Shown: positions 18,249 through 28,025, counted from the stretch's first letter. The stretch is 64,000 nucleotides of DNA from an uncultured Maritimibacter sp. (GCA_913063035.1 CAJXYS010000009.1:28650-92649); one strand, 5' to 3'. The notes: a model not told the origin generated them from the letters alone. Program-made: numbers and translations.

Positions 18249-19153
18249 CCCTGCGCCTGAGGCTTCTCAACCTCTGGCTCCAGCGGGTCGAGAAGCCCTG
18301 GCTCGCGCGCGTGCCCGAACCCGCCGAGGCGCGCCGTTCCTTCGAACGGGCGGCACGGCTCCTGTTTCCCGACCCGCCCGGGGCGCTCTATCTTGAGGAT
18401 CGCCTTGGCGCCATCCCGGCGCTCTGGGCCTCGGCGGGATGCGGGACCGGCGGGCCGGAGATCATCCTCTATTTCCACGGCGGCGGGTACGTGATGGGCT
18501 CGCCGCAGACCCACAAGGCCATGCTGGCGCAGCTTTCGCGGCTCACGGGCCGGGCGGCCTGCCTGCCGGACTACCGCAAGGCGCCCGAGACCCCCTTTCC
18601 CGCCGCCGTCGAGGATGCCCGGGCGGCCTGGGAGGCGCTGCTCGCGCGGGGCTACGACCCGGCACGGATCGTGCTGGGCGGCGACAGCGCCGGCGGCGGG
18701 CTTGCGCTGGCGCTTCTCTGCATGCTCTGCCGGGCTGGCGGGGACCTGCCCGCGGGGCTCTTCGCGCTGTCGCCCTGGACCGACCTGACGCTGTCGGGCG
18801 CCTCGCTCGACCGGAACGCCGAGATCGACCGCTTGCTGCCGGCCAACCGCGTGACGGAATTGCGCGACTACTATGTCGGCGCGGCCGATCCGTCCGATCC
18901 GCGGGCCTCCCCGCTCTTCGGCCGCTATCCGGGCTGTCCGCCGGTCTTCCTGCAGGCCGCGCGCACCGAGATCCTTCATGACGACGTGGCCCGCATGGCC
19001 GAGCGGCTGCGGGCCGAAGGCGCGCGGGTGACCTTCGACCTGTGGGAAGACCTGCCCCATGTCTGGCCGATCTTCCAGGGCACGCTGCCCGAGGCCGACG
19101 CCGCGCTGGCCCGGGTGGCGCGCTTCGTCGACGGGCGCCTCACGCCTGAGTGA
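18245..19153 (+). CDS. Alpha/beta hydrolase, hormone-sensitive-lipase family
   Basis: 302-residue esterase/lipase-like enzyme. The oxyanion motif is [10 protein letters not shown], the nucleophile motif LGGDSAGGG, and the remaining triad positions are Asp in [11 protein letters not shown] and His in DLPHVWPIF. These place it in the HSL (type IV) esterases. Substrate unknown. It is coupled to gshB by an ATGA overlap and runs 14 bases into the convergent comM/yifB gene. Confidence 0.85.
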   Translation: MTLRLRLLNLWLQRVEKPWLARVPEPAEARRSFERAARLLFPDPPGALYLEDRLGAIPALWASAGCGTGGPEIILYFHGGGYVMGSPQTHKAMLAQLSRLTGRAACLPDYRKAPETPFPAAVEDARAAWEALLARGYDPARIVLGGDSAGGGLALALLCMLCRAGGDLPAGLFALSPWTDLTLSGASLDRNAEIDRLLPANRVTELRDYYVGAADPSDPRASPLFGRYPGCPPVFLQAARTEILHDDVARMAERLRAEGARVTFDLWEDLPHVWPIFQGTLPEADAALARVARFVDGRLTPE

Positions 19154-20648
19154 CGATGCGGTAGCCGATGGCTTCTGCGATATGGGGCGCGCGGATCGAC
19201 CCGGCGCCGTCGAGATCGGCGACGGTGCGCGCGACGCGCAACACGCGGTGATAGCCGCGCGCCGACAGCCCGAACCGGTCCGCCGCCCTGGTCAGCAGCG
19301 CGCGTCCCTCGGCATCCGGGGTGGCGATCTCTTCCAGCGCGGCCCCCTCGGCATCGGCATTCACCCGCGTGCCCGGACGCCCGGCGAAACGGTCGGCCTG
19401 CAGGGCGCGCGCGGCGGCGACCCGCGCGGCGACATCGCCGGATCCGTCGCCCGCGGCCGGCATGTCCAGATCTTCCATCGACACGGGCGGCACCTCGATC
19501 CGCAGGTCGAAGCGATCCATCAGCGGCCCGGAGATCCGCCCGAGATAGTCCTCGCCGCATTGGGGCACGCGGGCGCAGGCGCGGGCGGGGTCGGGCAGGT
19601 AGCCGCACTTGCACGGGTTGGCCGCGGCGATCAGCAGGAACCGGCAGGGATAGCGGATATGGGCGTTGGCGCGGGCCACGACCACGTCGCCGGTCTCGAT
19701 GGGCTGGCGCAGGGTTTCCAGCACGGCGCGCGGAAACTCGGGAAACTCGTCGAGGAACAGCACCCCGTTATGGGCGAGGCTGATCTCGCCGGGCTTCGCG
19801 CCCTTGCCGCCGCCCACGATCGCGGCCATCGAGGCGGTGTGATGCGGCGTCCGGTAGGGCCGCACGCGCGAGATCCCGCCCTCGTCCAGGAGCCCCGCGA
19901 GCGAGTGGATCATCGAGGTCTCCAGCGCCTCGGCGGCGCTGAGCGGCGGCAGCAGGCCCGGCAGCCGTGCGGCGAGCATCGACTTGCCCGATCCGGGCGT
20001 GCCGACCATCAGGAGGTGATGCCGTCCGGCGGCGGCGATCTCCAGCGCGCGCTTGGCCCGCTCCTGCCCCTTGACGTCGCGCAGGTCGCGCTCGGCCGGG
20101 GCGGCGTTCACCTCGCCGGGTTCCGCGGCGGGCAGGACGGCCCGGCCGGTGAAGTGGTTGACCGTCTCGAGAAGGCTCGCGGGCGCATGGACCGCGGCGG
20201 CGCCGACCCAGGCGGCCTCGGCGCCGCAGGCCTGGGGGCAGACCAGCTGGCAGCCGGCTTCGGCGGCGGCGAGTGCCGCCGGCAGCGCGCCGATCACCGG
20301 CACGAGCGAGCCGTCGAGCGAGAGCTCGCCCAGGGCCACGGTGCGCGCAACCTCGTCCTCGGGCAGCACGTCCAGCGCGGCCAGCAGCGCCAGCGCGATC
20401 GGCAGGTCGAAATGACTGCCCTCCTTGGGCAGGTCCGCGGGCGAGAGATTGACGGTGATGCGCTTCGACGGCAGCGCGATGGACATCGCCGTCAGCGCGG
20501 CGCGCACCCGCTCCTTGGCTTCCGATACCGCCTTGTCGGGCAGGCCGACAAGCGTGAAGGCCGGCAGGCCGGGGCTTACGGCGCACTGGATTTCGACGAG
20601 CCGGGCCTCGACCCCCTCGAAGGCCACGGTATAGGCCCGTGCGACCAT
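19140..20648 (-). CDS. comM: YifB/ComM-family Mg-chelatase-like AAA+ ATPase
   Basis: 502 residues. An N-terminal S5-like domain (VARAYTVAFEGVEARLVEIQC) precedes an AAA+ module with Walker A GTPGSGKSM and Walker B VLFLDEFPEF, then a C-terminal Mg-chelatase domain with a four-cysteine cluster region (CKCGYLPDPARACARVPQC). ComM drives branch migration during natural transformation in some Gammaproteobacteria; in alphaproteobacteria the role is assumed. The start at 20648 has GGAGG ahead of it; the long upstream extension in frame is not conserved. Confidence 0.92.
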   Translation of the reverse strand: MVARAYTVAFEGVEARLVEIQCAVSPGLPAFTLVGLPDKAVSEAKERVRAALTAMSIALPSKRITVNLSPADLPKEGSHFDLPIALALLAALDVLPEDEVARTVALGELSLDGSLVPVIGALPAALAAAEAGCQLVCPQACGAEAAWVGAAAVHAPASLLETVNHFTGRAVLPAAEPGEVNAAPAERDLRDVKGQERAKRALEIAAAGRHHLLMVGTPGSGKSMLAARLPGLLPPLSAAEALETSMIHSLAGLLDEGGISRVRPYRTPHHTASMAAIVGGGKGAKPGEISLAHNGVLFLDEFPEFPRAVLETLRQPIETGDVVVARANAHIRYPCRFLLIAAANPCKCGYLPDPARACARVPQCGEDYLGRISGPLMDRFDLRIEVPPVSMEDLDMPAAGDGSGDVAARVAAARALQADRFAGRPGTRVNADAEGAALEEIATPDAEGRALLTRAADRFGLSARGYHRVLRVARTVADLDGAGSIRAPHIAEAIGYRIVTQA

Positions 20649-20913
20649 GCTTCCTCCGTCGATCAGGTGGTTAACGGCTAGCGGAAAAGCGGTTAGCGAA
20701 GCGTTAAGATCAGGACGGTGACGAGGACGGGCGGCCCCGGCGCCACGGCATCCGGCGCCGATGCGCCGCGCCGGCGCGGCGCGGGCAGTTAACAAGAACG
20801 TGAACGGCCAGCCGGGAACGGTTTACGATTCTTTCGTGATCCGAAACGGTCCGTGGCGCGTAATCCCTGTGAACGACATTCGGAAGAGACGTTGCTAGCC
20901 GAGAGGGGATCAC
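20649..20913. other. 265-bp divergent promoter region comM/rpoHII
   Basis: Longest gene-free stretch of the window. Apart from the ECF-type promoter at 20837-20866 it contains several TTAA-containing, AT-richer patches around 20670-20710 and 20790-20830, and a GC-rich palindromic patch near 20745-20788. No open reading frame of note. Confidence 0.6.
20837..20866 (+). promoter_or_regulatory. RpoE(ChrR)-type promoter of rpoHII
   Basis: TGATCC at 20837-20842, an 18-base spacer, then TAATCC at 20861-20866. The -35 and spacer match the promoter recognised by the singlet-oxygen-responsive sigma factor RpoE of Rhodobacter sphaeroides, for which rpoHII is a known target. About 47 bases separate the -10 from the start codon. 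rpoE/chrR themselves are not in the window. Confidence 0.7.
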
Positions 20914-21792
20914 ATGGCGCTCGACACGAATTCGGACCAGTCAATGTCCCGCATCGCCATGAAGGCGGAACTGCTGGACGCTGAAACGGAACTGCAGCTG
21001 GCCTATGCCTGGCGCGACCACCGGGACGAGGAGGCGCTGCACCGGCTGGTGACCGCCTACATGCGTCTCGCGATCTCCATGGCGGCGAAGTTCAAGCGCT
21101 ACGGCGCGCCGATGAACGACCTGATCCAGGAAGCCGGTCTCGGGCTTATGAAAGCCGCCGACAAATTCGATCCGGATCGCGGCGTGCGCTTCTCCACCTA
21201 CGCGGTGTGGTGGATCAAGGCGTCGATCCAGGACTACGTGATGCGCAACTGGTCGATGGTGCGCACCGGGTCGACCTCGAGCCAGAAGACGCTCTTCTTC
21301 AACATGCGCCGGGTGCAGGCGCGCCTCGAACGCGAGGCCTCGGCGCGCGGCGAGGACCTGGACGGCTACCAGCTGCGCCAGATGATCGCCACAGAGGTCG
21401 GCGTGCCGCTGCACGACGTCGAAATGATGGAAGGCCGGCTGTCCGGCTCCGACTTCTCGCTCAACGCCACCCAGTCGGCCGAGGACGAGGGCCGCGAATG
21501 GATGGACACCATCGAGGACGAGGGCAGCCAGGCCTCCGAGATGGTGGAACAGGACCACGACATGGCGCAGCTGCGCGAATGGCTGGTCGCGGCCATGGGC
21601 GTGCTGAACGAGCGCGAGCGCTACATCGTCAAGGAGCGCAAGCTGCGCGAGGAAGCCCGCACGCTCGAAAGCCTCGGCAACGAGCTCGGCCTGTCGAAAG
21701 AGCGTGTCCGCCAGCTCGAGGCGGCGGCGTTCGGCAAGATGCGCAAGAGCCTGCAGTCCCAGTCCGGCGAGGTGATGGCGCTGCTGGCCTGA
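20914..21792 (+). CDS. rpoH2: RNA polymerase sigma factor RpoHII (sigma-32 family)
   Basis: 292 residues. Region 2 is clear: DLIQEAGLGLMKAADKFDPDRGVRFSTYAVWWIKASIQDYVMRNW. The RpoH box follows as TSSQKTLFFNMRR, and region 4 ends LGLSKERVRQLEAAAFGKMRKSL. The N-terminus (MALDTNSDQSMSRIAMKAELL) looks like the RpoHII rather than the RpoHI paralogue of Rhodobacterales; RpoHII serves photooxidative and other stress responses. GAGAGGGG precedes the start. The upstream ECF-type promoter agrees with this. Confidence 0.93.
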   Translation: MALDTNSDQSMSRIAMKAELLDAETELQLAYAWRDHRDEEALHRLVTAYMRLAISMAAKFKRYGAPMNDLIQEAGLGLMKAADKFDPDRGVRFSTYAVWWIKASIQDYVMRNWSMVRTGSTSSQKTLFFNMRRVQARLEREASARGEDLDGYQLRQMIATEVGVPLHDVEMMEGRLSGSDFSLNATQSAEDEGREWMDTIEDEGSQASEMVEQDHDMAQLREWLVAAMGVLNERERYIVKERKLREEARTLESLGNELGLSKERVRQLEAAAFGKMRKSLQSQSGEVMALLA

Positions 21793-21832
21793 AGGCGTTG
21801 CGAAACCCGCCTTCCCGTGCCTATCTCTGCGT

Positions 21833-22651
21833 ATGATGACACGCCTCGCCATTTTCGTTCTGACCGTCTGCCTGGCCCCCGCCATCGCGGGGGCCATGCG
21901 CATGGAGCCTGCCGCGTTGGACACGCTGCCGCGGGCCGACGTGGTGATCCTGGGCGAGGTTCACGACAACCCCCGCCATCACGAGAACCAGGCCCGCGCG
22001 CTGGCTGCGCTCGAACCGGCGGCCGTCGTGTTCGAGATGCTGCGCCCCGAACAGGCGGCGCAGGTGACGCCCGGGAACCGCGCCGATCCCGTCGCCCTGG
22101 CCGAGGCGCTGGGCTGGGCGGAGTCCGGCTGGCCCGATTTCGCGATGTATCACCCGCTCTTCACCGCGGCCCCCGGGGCCGCCATCGTTGGCGGTGCGCT
22201 GCCGCGCGCGACCGTGCGCCGCGCCATGGACGAGGATCCGGCCGCGATCTTCGGTGACGGGGCGGCGGAGTATGGTCTCGCCGCCCCCTTGCCGGAAGCG
22301 GAACAGACGGCCCGCGAAGCCGACCAGATGGCCGCCCATTGCGATGCCCTGCCACCGGAGATGCTGCCGGGCATGGTCGCGGCGCAGCGCCTGCGCGACG
22401 CGGCGCTGGCACGCGCGGTGGTCGAGGCGGCGGAGATGCACGGCACCCCGGTCGCCCTTGTCACCGGCAATGGCCATGCCCATCTGCGCCGCGGCGTTCC
22501 CGCCGCGCTGCGCCGCGCGCGGCCCGGGCTGGAGGTGCTCAGCATCGGCCAGCTGGAGTCGGACCCGCTGCCGCCGGCGCCCTATGATCGCTGGCTCGTC
22601 ACCGCGCCGGCGGACCGCGCCGACCCCTGCGCGGCCTTCCGCGGCGACTGA
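21833..22651 (+). CDS. ChaN-family protein (Tiki-like, heme-binding related)
   Basis: 272 residues with an N-terminal signal peptide but no lipobox. It contains the family signature VVILGEVHDNPRHHENQARAL near the N-terminus and LVTGNGHAHLRRGVP near the C-terminus, whose Glu/His residues line the presumed active or metal site. ChaN of Campylobacter binds heme; related Tiki proteins are proteases. Function here is open. It follows rpoHII by 40 bp and may share its transcript. Confidence 0.8.
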   Translation: MMTRLAIFVLTVCLAPAIAGAMRMEPAALDTLPRADVVILGEVHDNPRHHENQARALAALEPAAVVFEMLRPEQAAQVTPGNRADPVALAEALGWAESGWPDFAMYHPLFTAAPGAAIVGGALPRATVRRAMDEDPAAIFGDGAAEYGLAAPLPEAEQTAREADQMAAHCDALPPEMLPGMVAAQRLRDAALARAVVEAAEMHGTPVALVTGNGHAHLRRGVPAALRRARPGLEVLSIGQLESDPLPPAPYDRWLVTAPADRADPCAAFRGD

Positions 22652-22713
22652 GCCGCGCTTGCGCGCGCGGCGGCGGGCGCGTAGAACCGAGCAAAGGCCG
22701 GAGGGGCGCCCAT

Positions 22714-23913
22714 ATGCTTGCAGGCAAACGCATTCTCCTGATCGTCGGCGGCGGTATCGCGGCGTTCAAGAGTCTCGAGCTGATCCGCCGTCTGCGCGAG
22801 CAGGGCGCGGCGGTTACGCCGGTGCTGACCCGCGCGGCGGAAGAGTTCGTGACCCCGCTCTCGGCTTCGGCCTTGGCCGCCGAGAAGGTCTATCGCGATC
22901 TCTTCGACCTGACCGATGAGGCCGAGATGGGCCACATCGAGCTCAGCCGCGCTGCCGACCTTGTAGTGGTGGCCCCCGCGACGGCCGACCTGATGGCGAA
23001 GATGGCGAACGGGCATGCCGACGACCTGGCCTCGACCCTGCTGATGGCGACCGACACGCCGGTCATGATCGCGCCCGCGATGAACGTGCGCATGTGGGAG
23101 CATCCCGCCACCCGGCGCAATGCCGCGCGACTGGCAGCGGACGGCGTCGCCCTTGTCGGTCCGGCAGAGGGTGACATGGCCTGCGGCGAATACGGGCCGG
23201 GCCGCATGGCCGAGGTGCCCGAGATCGTCGAGGCGGTGGCCGCGGCCCTGGCCAGCGGCCCGTTGACGGGCCGCAAGGTCGTCGTGACGTCGGGGCCGAC
23301 GCACGAACCCATCGACCCGGTGCGCTACATCGCCAACCGGTCCTCGGGCGCGCAGGGCACGGCCATCGCGCGGGCGCTGGCGGCGCTGGGGGCCGAGGTC
23401 GTCTTCGTCACCGGTCCGGCGGACGTCCCGCCGCCGGCGGGTGTCACCGTGAAACGGGTCGAGACCGCGCGCGAGATGCTCGCCGCGGTCGAGGCCGCGC
23501 TGCCGGCCGATGCCGCCGTCTTCGCCGCCGCGGTGGCCGACTGGCACGTGGCCGGGGCGACGGGGTCGAAGATCAAGAAGAAACCGGGCGCAGCCGCCCC
23601 GGCGCTGGAACTGGTCGAGAATCCCGACATCCTCGCCACGGTCGCCGGGATGACACGCGGCCGGCCGCCGCTGGTCGTGGGTTTCGCCGCCGAGACCGAC
23701 GACGTCACGGCCAATGCCCGGGCCAAGAGAACGCGCAAGGGCTGCGACTGGATCCTCGCCAACGACGTCTCGCCCGGGACCGGGATCATGGGCGGCGACG
23801 AGAACGCGGTGACCCTGATCACCGAGGCGGGCGCCGAAAGCTGGCCGCGCCTTTCCAAGACCGAGGTGGCCGCGCGCCTGGCCCACCGGATCGCCGAGGC
23901 GCTGGCCGGATGA
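22714..23913 (+). CDS. coaBC: Bifunctional phosphopantothenoylcysteine decarboxylase/synthase
   Basis: 399-residue two-domain enzyme for the synthetase and decarboxylase steps of coenzyme A synthesis. The CoaC half has [18 protein letters not shown], the His-containing [31 protein letters not shown] and [10 protein letters not shown] with the active cysteine. The CoaB half carries [15 protein letters not shown] and the lysine-rich KIKKKPG loop. GGAGGGG precedes the start; the stop overlaps dut by four bases. Confidence 0.96.
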   Translation: MLAGKRILLIVGGGIAAFKSLELIRRLREQGAAVTPVLTRAAEEFVTPLSASALAAEKVYRDLFDLTDEAEMGHIELSRAADLVVVAPATADLMAKMANGHADDLASTLLMATDTPVMIAPAMNVRMWEHPATRRNAARLAADGVALVGPAEGDMACGEYGPGRMAEVPEIVEAVAAALASGPLTGRKVVVTSGPTHEPIDPVRYIANRSSGAQGTAIARALAALGAEVVFVTGPADVPPPAGVTVKRVETAREMLAAVEAALPADAAVFAAAVADWHVAGATGSKIKKKPGAAAPALELVENPDILATVAGMTRGRPPLVVGFAAETDDVTANARAKRTRKGCDWILANDVSPGTGIMGGDENAVTLITEAGAESWPRLSKTEVAARLAHRIAEALAG

Positions 23914-24377
23914 CGCCGGCGCTACGTTTCACCCGCGAACCGGATTCCGACTGGTCGCTGCCGCTGCCCGCCTACGAGACGCCGGGCGCCGCGGGGGCGG
24001 ATCTGCGTGCCAACCTGGCGGACGCGGACCGTGCCGCCGGCGTGACGCTGGCGCCCGGCGCCCGCGCGCTGGTGCCGACGGGGCTGCGGGTCGAGATCCC
24101 GCCCGGCTACGAGATGCAGGTCCGGCCACGCTCGGGCCTCGCGCTGAAGCACGGCATCACGCTGGCCAACACGCCGGGCACGATCGACAGCGACTATCGC
24201 GGGCCGCTGGGCGTGATCCTGATCAACCTGGGGGAGGCGCCATACAAGGTCCATCACGGCGACCGGATCGCGCAGATGGTCGTGGCGCCCGTCGTGCAGG
24301 CGCGCGTCGAACTGGCCGAGACCCTGGGCGAGACGTCGCGGGGGACCGGCGGGTTCGGATCGACGGGGCGCGGCTGA
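23910..24377 (+). CDS. dut: dUTP diphosphatase
   Basis: 155-residue trimeric dUTPase that hydrolyses dUTP to dUMP. All five motifs are present: [45 protein letters not shown], and the C-terminal [12 protein letters not shown] that closes over the active site. The coaBC-dut pairing is common in proteobacteria. Start and stop both overlap neighbours (ATGA with coaBC, TGATG with the ThiF gene). Confidence 0.97.
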   Translation: MTPALRFTREPDSDWSLPLPAYETPGAAGADLRANLADADRAAGVTLAPGARALVPTGLRVEIPPGYEMQVRPRSGLALKHGITLANTPGTIDSDYRGPLGVILINLGEAPYKVHHGDRIAQMVVAPVVQARVELAETLGETSRGTGGFGSTGRG

Positions 24378-25420
24378 TGCTCTGGGTTCTTGCGCTGATC
24401 GGCGGGCTGTTGCTGCTCGGCCGGATCATGAAGGTGCCCGCCGGGCCGCAAGCGGTGATGATCGGCGTGATCCTGGGCGGCGTGATCCTGGTGCAGATCC
24501 TCTTGCCGGCGGGGCATCCCTTGCGCAGCGCGACGGGCGGTTCGCTCGTCAACTGGCTGATCGTGCTGGGGCTTGGTGCCGGGGTGCTGGCCTATGGCCA
24601 GGGGCTGCGCTGGCTGCGCGGGCGCGCCGCCCCCCCGGTGCCCGAGACCCGGCAGGGCCCGTTTTCGGAGGAGGAACTCGAACGCTACGCCCGGCACATC
24701 GTGCTGCGCGAGGTGGGCGGGCCCGGGCAGAAGAAACTCAGGGACGCGCGCGTGCTGGTCGTCGGCGCGGGGGGGCTCGGCTCACCGGCGCTGCTCTATC
24801 TCGCGGCCGCGGGGGTCGGGACGATCGGCGTGGTGGACGATGACGAGGTCAGCCTGTCGAACCTGCAGCGCCAGGTGATCCACACGGATGCGCGCCAAGG
24901 CATGCCCAAGGTGTTCTCGGCCGAGGCGGCGATCGCCGCGCTCAACCCGCATGTGACCGTGCGGCCCTATCGCCGCCGGCTCGACGCGGAAACCGCCGCG
25001 GCGCTTTTCGCGGACTACGACCTGGTGCTCGACGGCTCGGACAATTTCGACACGCGCTACCTGGTGAACCGTGCGGCCGTGGCGACCGAAACGCCGCTGA
25101 TCGCGGCGGCCATCACCCAGTGGGAGGGCCAGATCAGCCTCTATGACCCCGCGCGGGGGGCGCCATGCTACGCCTGCGTCTTTCCCGAGGCCCCGGCCGA
25201 GGGGCTCGCGCCGTCCTGCGCCGAGGCCGGCGTGATCGGGGCGCTGCCCGGCGTCGTGGGGTCCATGATGGCGGTGGAGGCGGTGAAGGACGTGGCCGGC
25301 GCGGGCCAGTCGCTGCGCGGGCGGCTGATGTTCTACGACGCGCTCTGGGGGGAGAACCGCGTGATGACGGTCAGCCGCCGCGCCGGCTGCCCGGTCTGCG
25401 GCGCGCCCGCCGAAAGCTGA
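24377..25420 (+). CDS. Membrane-anchored ThiF/MoeB-type adenylyltransferase
   Basis: 347 residues. The first 75 or so form membrane helices (WVLALIGGLLLLGRIM; AVMIGVILGGVILVQILL; LIVLGLGAGVLAYG). After that comes an E1-like domain: ERYARHIVLREVGGPGQKKL, nucleotide loop VVGAGGLGSPALLYLA, then LSNLQRQVIHTD. Two zinc CxxC pairs (CYACVFPE and CPVCGAP) are intact. MoeB/ThiF enzymes adenylate small sulfur-carrier proteins; the membrane anchor is an addition I associate with Rhodobacterales versions. The carrier partner is not nearby, so molybdopterin versus thiamine cannot be decided. One-base overlap with dut. Confidence 0.88.
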   Translation: MLWVLALIGGLLLLGRIMKVPAGPQAVMIGVILGGVILVQILLPAGHPLRSATGGSLVNWLIVLGLGAGVLAYGQGLRWLRGRAAPPVPETRQGPFSEEELERYARHIVLREVGGPGQKKLRDARVLVVGAGGLGSPALLYLAAAGVGTIGVVDDDEVSLSNLQRQVIHTDARQGMPKVFSAEAAIAALNPHVTVRPYRRRLDAETAAALFADYDLVLDGSDNFDTRYLVNRAAVATETPLIAAAITQWEGQISLYDPARGAPCYACVFPEAPAEGLAPSCAEAGVIGALPGVVGSMMAVEAVKDVAGAGQSLRGRLMFYDALWGENRVMTVSRRAGCPVCGAPAES

Positions 25421-25435
25421 CGGGCGCGCCCCGAC

Positions 25436-26422
25436 TCAGAGCATGCTTGGCACGACCTGGTCGGGCGGGCGGTGCCCGTCCGCGAAGGTCTTGATGTTGA
25501 TGATGACCTTCTCGCCCATTTCCATCCGCCCCTCATGGGTGGCAGAGCCCATATGCGGCAGCAGCATCACGTTATCGAGCCCGCGCAGCCGCGGATTGAC
25601 CTCGGTGCCGCGCTCGAACACGTCCAGCCCGGCGCCCGCGATCTCGCCCGCGCGCAGCATCCGCGTCAGCGCGTTCTCGTCGACCACCTCGCCGCGCGAG
25701 GTGTTCACGATCACCGCCTCGGGCTTCATCAGCTTCAGGCGGCGGGCGTTCATCAGGTGAAAGGTGGACGGCGTGTGCGGGCAGTTGATCGACAGGATGT
25801 CCATCCGGCTGACCATCTGGTCGAGGCTTTCCCAGTAGGTCGCCTCGAGTTCGTCCTCGATCGTCTCGTGGACCCGCCGGCGGTTGTGGTAGTGGATCTG
25901 CATGCCGAAGGCGCGGGCGCGGCGTGCGACCGCCGTGCCGATCCGCCCCATGCCCAGGATGCCCAGCCGCTTGCCGCCGACCCGGTGGCCCAGCAGGGCG
26001 TTGGGCGACCAGCCCGCCCATTCGCCCGACTGCATGATGGTGGATCCCTCGCGGAAACGCCGCATCACCGTCAGGATCAGCGCGATGGTCATGTCCGCCG
26101 TATCCTCGGTCAGGACGCCCGGGGTGTTGGAGACGAGGATCCCGCGCTGCCGCGCCGTCGCCACGTCGATATGGTCGAAACCGGCGCCGTAATTGGCGAT
26201 CAGCTTCAGCTTTTCCCCGGCCTGCGCCAGCAGCCCAGCGTCGATTTCGTCGGTGATGGTCGGCACGAGCACGTCCGCGCGCTGCATGGCGGCGGTCAGC
26301 TCGGACCGGTCCATCTTTGCGTCGGTCTCGCGCAGCTCGACGTTGAAGAGCTCCTTCATCCGGGTCTCGACCGGCTCCGGCAACCGTCGCGTGACGACAA
26401 CACTCAGTTTCTGGGCAGGCAT
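25436..26422 (-). CDS. 2-hydroxyacid dehydrogenase (glyoxylate/D-glycerate type)
   Basis: 328-residue NAD(P)-dependent D-2-hydroxyacid dehydrogenase. It has the dinucleotide loop LGILGMGRIGTAVARRA, catalytic Arg in NCPHTPSTFHLMN/INTSRGEVVDE context and catalytic His in MLLPHMGSAT. The start at 26422 has GGAGG upstream; the extra 54 codons upstream are unconserved. Closest to glyoxylate/hydroxypyruvate reductases. Convergent with the ThiF gene at 15 bp. Confidence 0.88.
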   Translation of the reverse strand: MPAQKLSVVVTRRLPEPVETRMKELFNVELRETDAKMDRSELTAAMQRADVLVPTITDEIDAGLLAQAGEKLKLIANYGAGFDHIDVATARQRGILVSNTPGVLTEDTADMTIALILTVMRRFREGSTIMQSGEWAGWSPNALLGHRVGGKRLGILGMGRIGTAVARRARAFGMQIHYHNRRRVHETIEDELEATYWESLDQMVSRMDILSINCPHTPSTFHLMNARRLKLMKPEAVIVNTSRGEVVDENALTRMLRAGEIAGAGLDVFERGTEVNPRLRGLDNVMLLPHMGSATHEGRMEMGEKVIINIKTFADGHRPPDQVVPSML

Positions 26423-26546
26423 GTCCCTCCATCCTGTGCTGGAATTCCTCGGGGCATAGTGACAAACTCCGCGCCGCGGGGGCAAGGCGAAAGCGGGCGA
26501 AAGATCCCCGGAGGCAGCGATAAATGAAAACGGGCAGGCGCAGGGC

Positions 26547-27053
26547 ATGACCGGTCGGGTGATGGGGGCGTTTGCCCTGGCCATTCTCTTTGTTTTTCAA
26601 TCTTTTGCGGCCGGCCTGGCCGACGGGCGCGGCCCGGTGACGAATCTGCCGCTGCCGCGGTTCGTGTCGATGAAGGCCAGCGAGGGCAACGTGCGCCGCG
26701 GCCCGAGCCTGACCCATCGCGTCGACTGGGTCTTCAAGCGCGAGAACATGCCGCTCCAGATCACGGCCGAGTTCGGCCACTGGCGGCGCGTCCGCGACCG
26801 CGAGGGCGCCGGCGGCTGGATGCATTACGCGCTGCTCTCGGGGGTGCGCACCGTCATCGTGCAAGAGGAGATGCTGGCGCTCAGGCTCAAGCCGATGCCG
26901 GGCGCGACGGTCGTCGCGCGGGCCGAGGAAGGCGTGATCGCCCGGCTTGGCGCCTGCCGTGCCGACTGGTGCGAGATCACCGCCGGCGGCTACGATGGCT
27001 GGGTGCCCAAGAGCACGATCTGGGGGGTGGATCCCGACGAGATCCGCGAGTAG
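26547..27053 (+). CDS. Secreted SH3-domain protein
   Basis: 168 residues: a signal peptide (MTGRVMGAFALAILFVFQSFAAGLADG) then two bacterial SH3 repeats, the first with KASEGNVRRGPSLTHRVDWVF and GHWRRVRDREGAGGWMHYALLSG, the second with CRADWCEITAGGYDGWVPKSTIWG. Such proteins are periplasmic and often bind peptidoglycan or other surface partners; no specific role is known. Divergent from the hydroxyacid dehydrogenase. Confidence 0.85.
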   Translation: MTGRVMGAFALAILFVFQSFAAGLADGRGPVTNLPLPRFVSMKASEGNVRRGPSLTHRVDWVFKRENMPLQITAEFGHWRRVRDREGAGGWMHYALLSGVRTVIVQEEMLALRLKPMPGATVVARAEEGVIARLGACRADWCEITAGGYDGWVPKSTIWGVDPDEIRE

Positions 27054-27104
27054 CCCCGACCGCGCGCCGGCGCTAGGATCGGCGCGGGCGAAGGACGGAA
27101 CGGC

Positions 27105-28025
27105 ATGGCGGGCCAGGGCGACGACAGGCTGAACATTCTCGCGGGCGGGGCCTCGGTCACCGTGGCCGCGGTGCTGGCCGCGCTGAAATTCTGGGCCCTG
27201 CTGGAAACCGGGGCGCTTTCCATCGCGGCGAGCCTGGCCGACAACCTGCTCGACCTGATGGTCTCGCTCGGGGGGCTGGCCGCGCTGGTCTACGCGGCGC
27301 GCCCGCCCGACGAGGACCACGCCTTCGGCCATTCCTCCGCCGAGGATCTCGCCGCGCTGGGCCAGAGCACCTTCATCACCGTGTCCGCGCTTGCCATCGG
27401 CGGCGCCGCGGCCTTGCGGCTGATGTCCGGCGATATCCGCCCGCTCGAGGCTGAGGGCTGGGGCATGGCGGTCATGGGGATCTCGATCCTGCTGACCACG
27501 GGTCTCGTGATCGGGCAGCGCCGGGTGGCGCGGCGGACCCGGTCGCGCGTGGTCGCGGCGGATGCGCTCCACTATCTCAGCGACCTGCTGCCCAATATCG
27601 GCGCGATCGTCTCGCTTTACGTCGCGGCGCGCTGGGGCGTCTACAGCCTGGACAGCATCGTGGCGCTGATCGCGGCCGTGATCCTGCTCTTCGGCGGTGC
27701 CCGCATCGGCAAGGGGGCTTTCGACGCCCTGATGGACAGGCGCGCCGATCCCGCGCTGATCGCCGGGATCGAGCGGATCGCGCGCGCCCATCCGGGGGTG
27801 CATGGCTTTCACGACCTCAAGACCCGCACGGCGGGCGCGCGGGTCTTCGTGAACCTGCATATCGAGCTTGACGGGGCCCAGACGCTGGAAGAGGCCCATG
27901 CCATCGGTGCGGCGCTGCGGCGCAAGATCCTGGCGGCCTATCCCGAGACCGACGTCATCATCCACAAGGACCCCGTCCGTGACCGTCGGGCGGCTACGCC
28001 ACTCGGTCCAGGCCCCGACCCCTGA
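27105..28025 (+). CDS. Cation diffusion facilitator (FieF-like metal efflux)
   Basis: 306-residue CDF transporter with about six membrane segments and a cytoplasmic C-terminal domain. Metal-site motifs are SLADNLLDLMVS in helix II and ADALHYLSDLLPN in helix V, where the Asp residues coordinate Zn, Fe or Mn. The FGHSSAEDLA stretch is also typical. The C-terminal domain ends in DVIIHKDPV, the usual CDF tail. Metal specificity is not readable. It overlaps the convergent M3 peptidase by 32 bases. Confidence 0.9.
   Translation: MAGQGDDRLNILAGGASVTVAAVLAALKFWALLETGALSIAASLADNLLDLMVSLGGLAALVYAARPPDEDHAFGHSSAEDLAALGQSTFITVSALAIGGAAALRLMSGDIRPLEAEGWGMAVMGISILLTTGLVIGQRRVARRTRSRVVAADALHYLSDLLPNIGAIVSLYVAARWGVYSLDSIVALIAAVILLFGGARIGKGAFDALMDRRADPALIAGIERIARAHPGVHGFHDLKTRTAGARVFVNLHIELDGAQTLEEAHAIGAALRRKILAAYPETDVIIHKDPVRDRRAATPLGPGPDP

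Noticed and set aside
25572..27965. 797-codon minus-strand open frame across the hydroxyacid dehydrogenase, SH3 and CDF genes
   Set aside because: It spans three convincing genes in a different frame or strand and shows no conserved motif.
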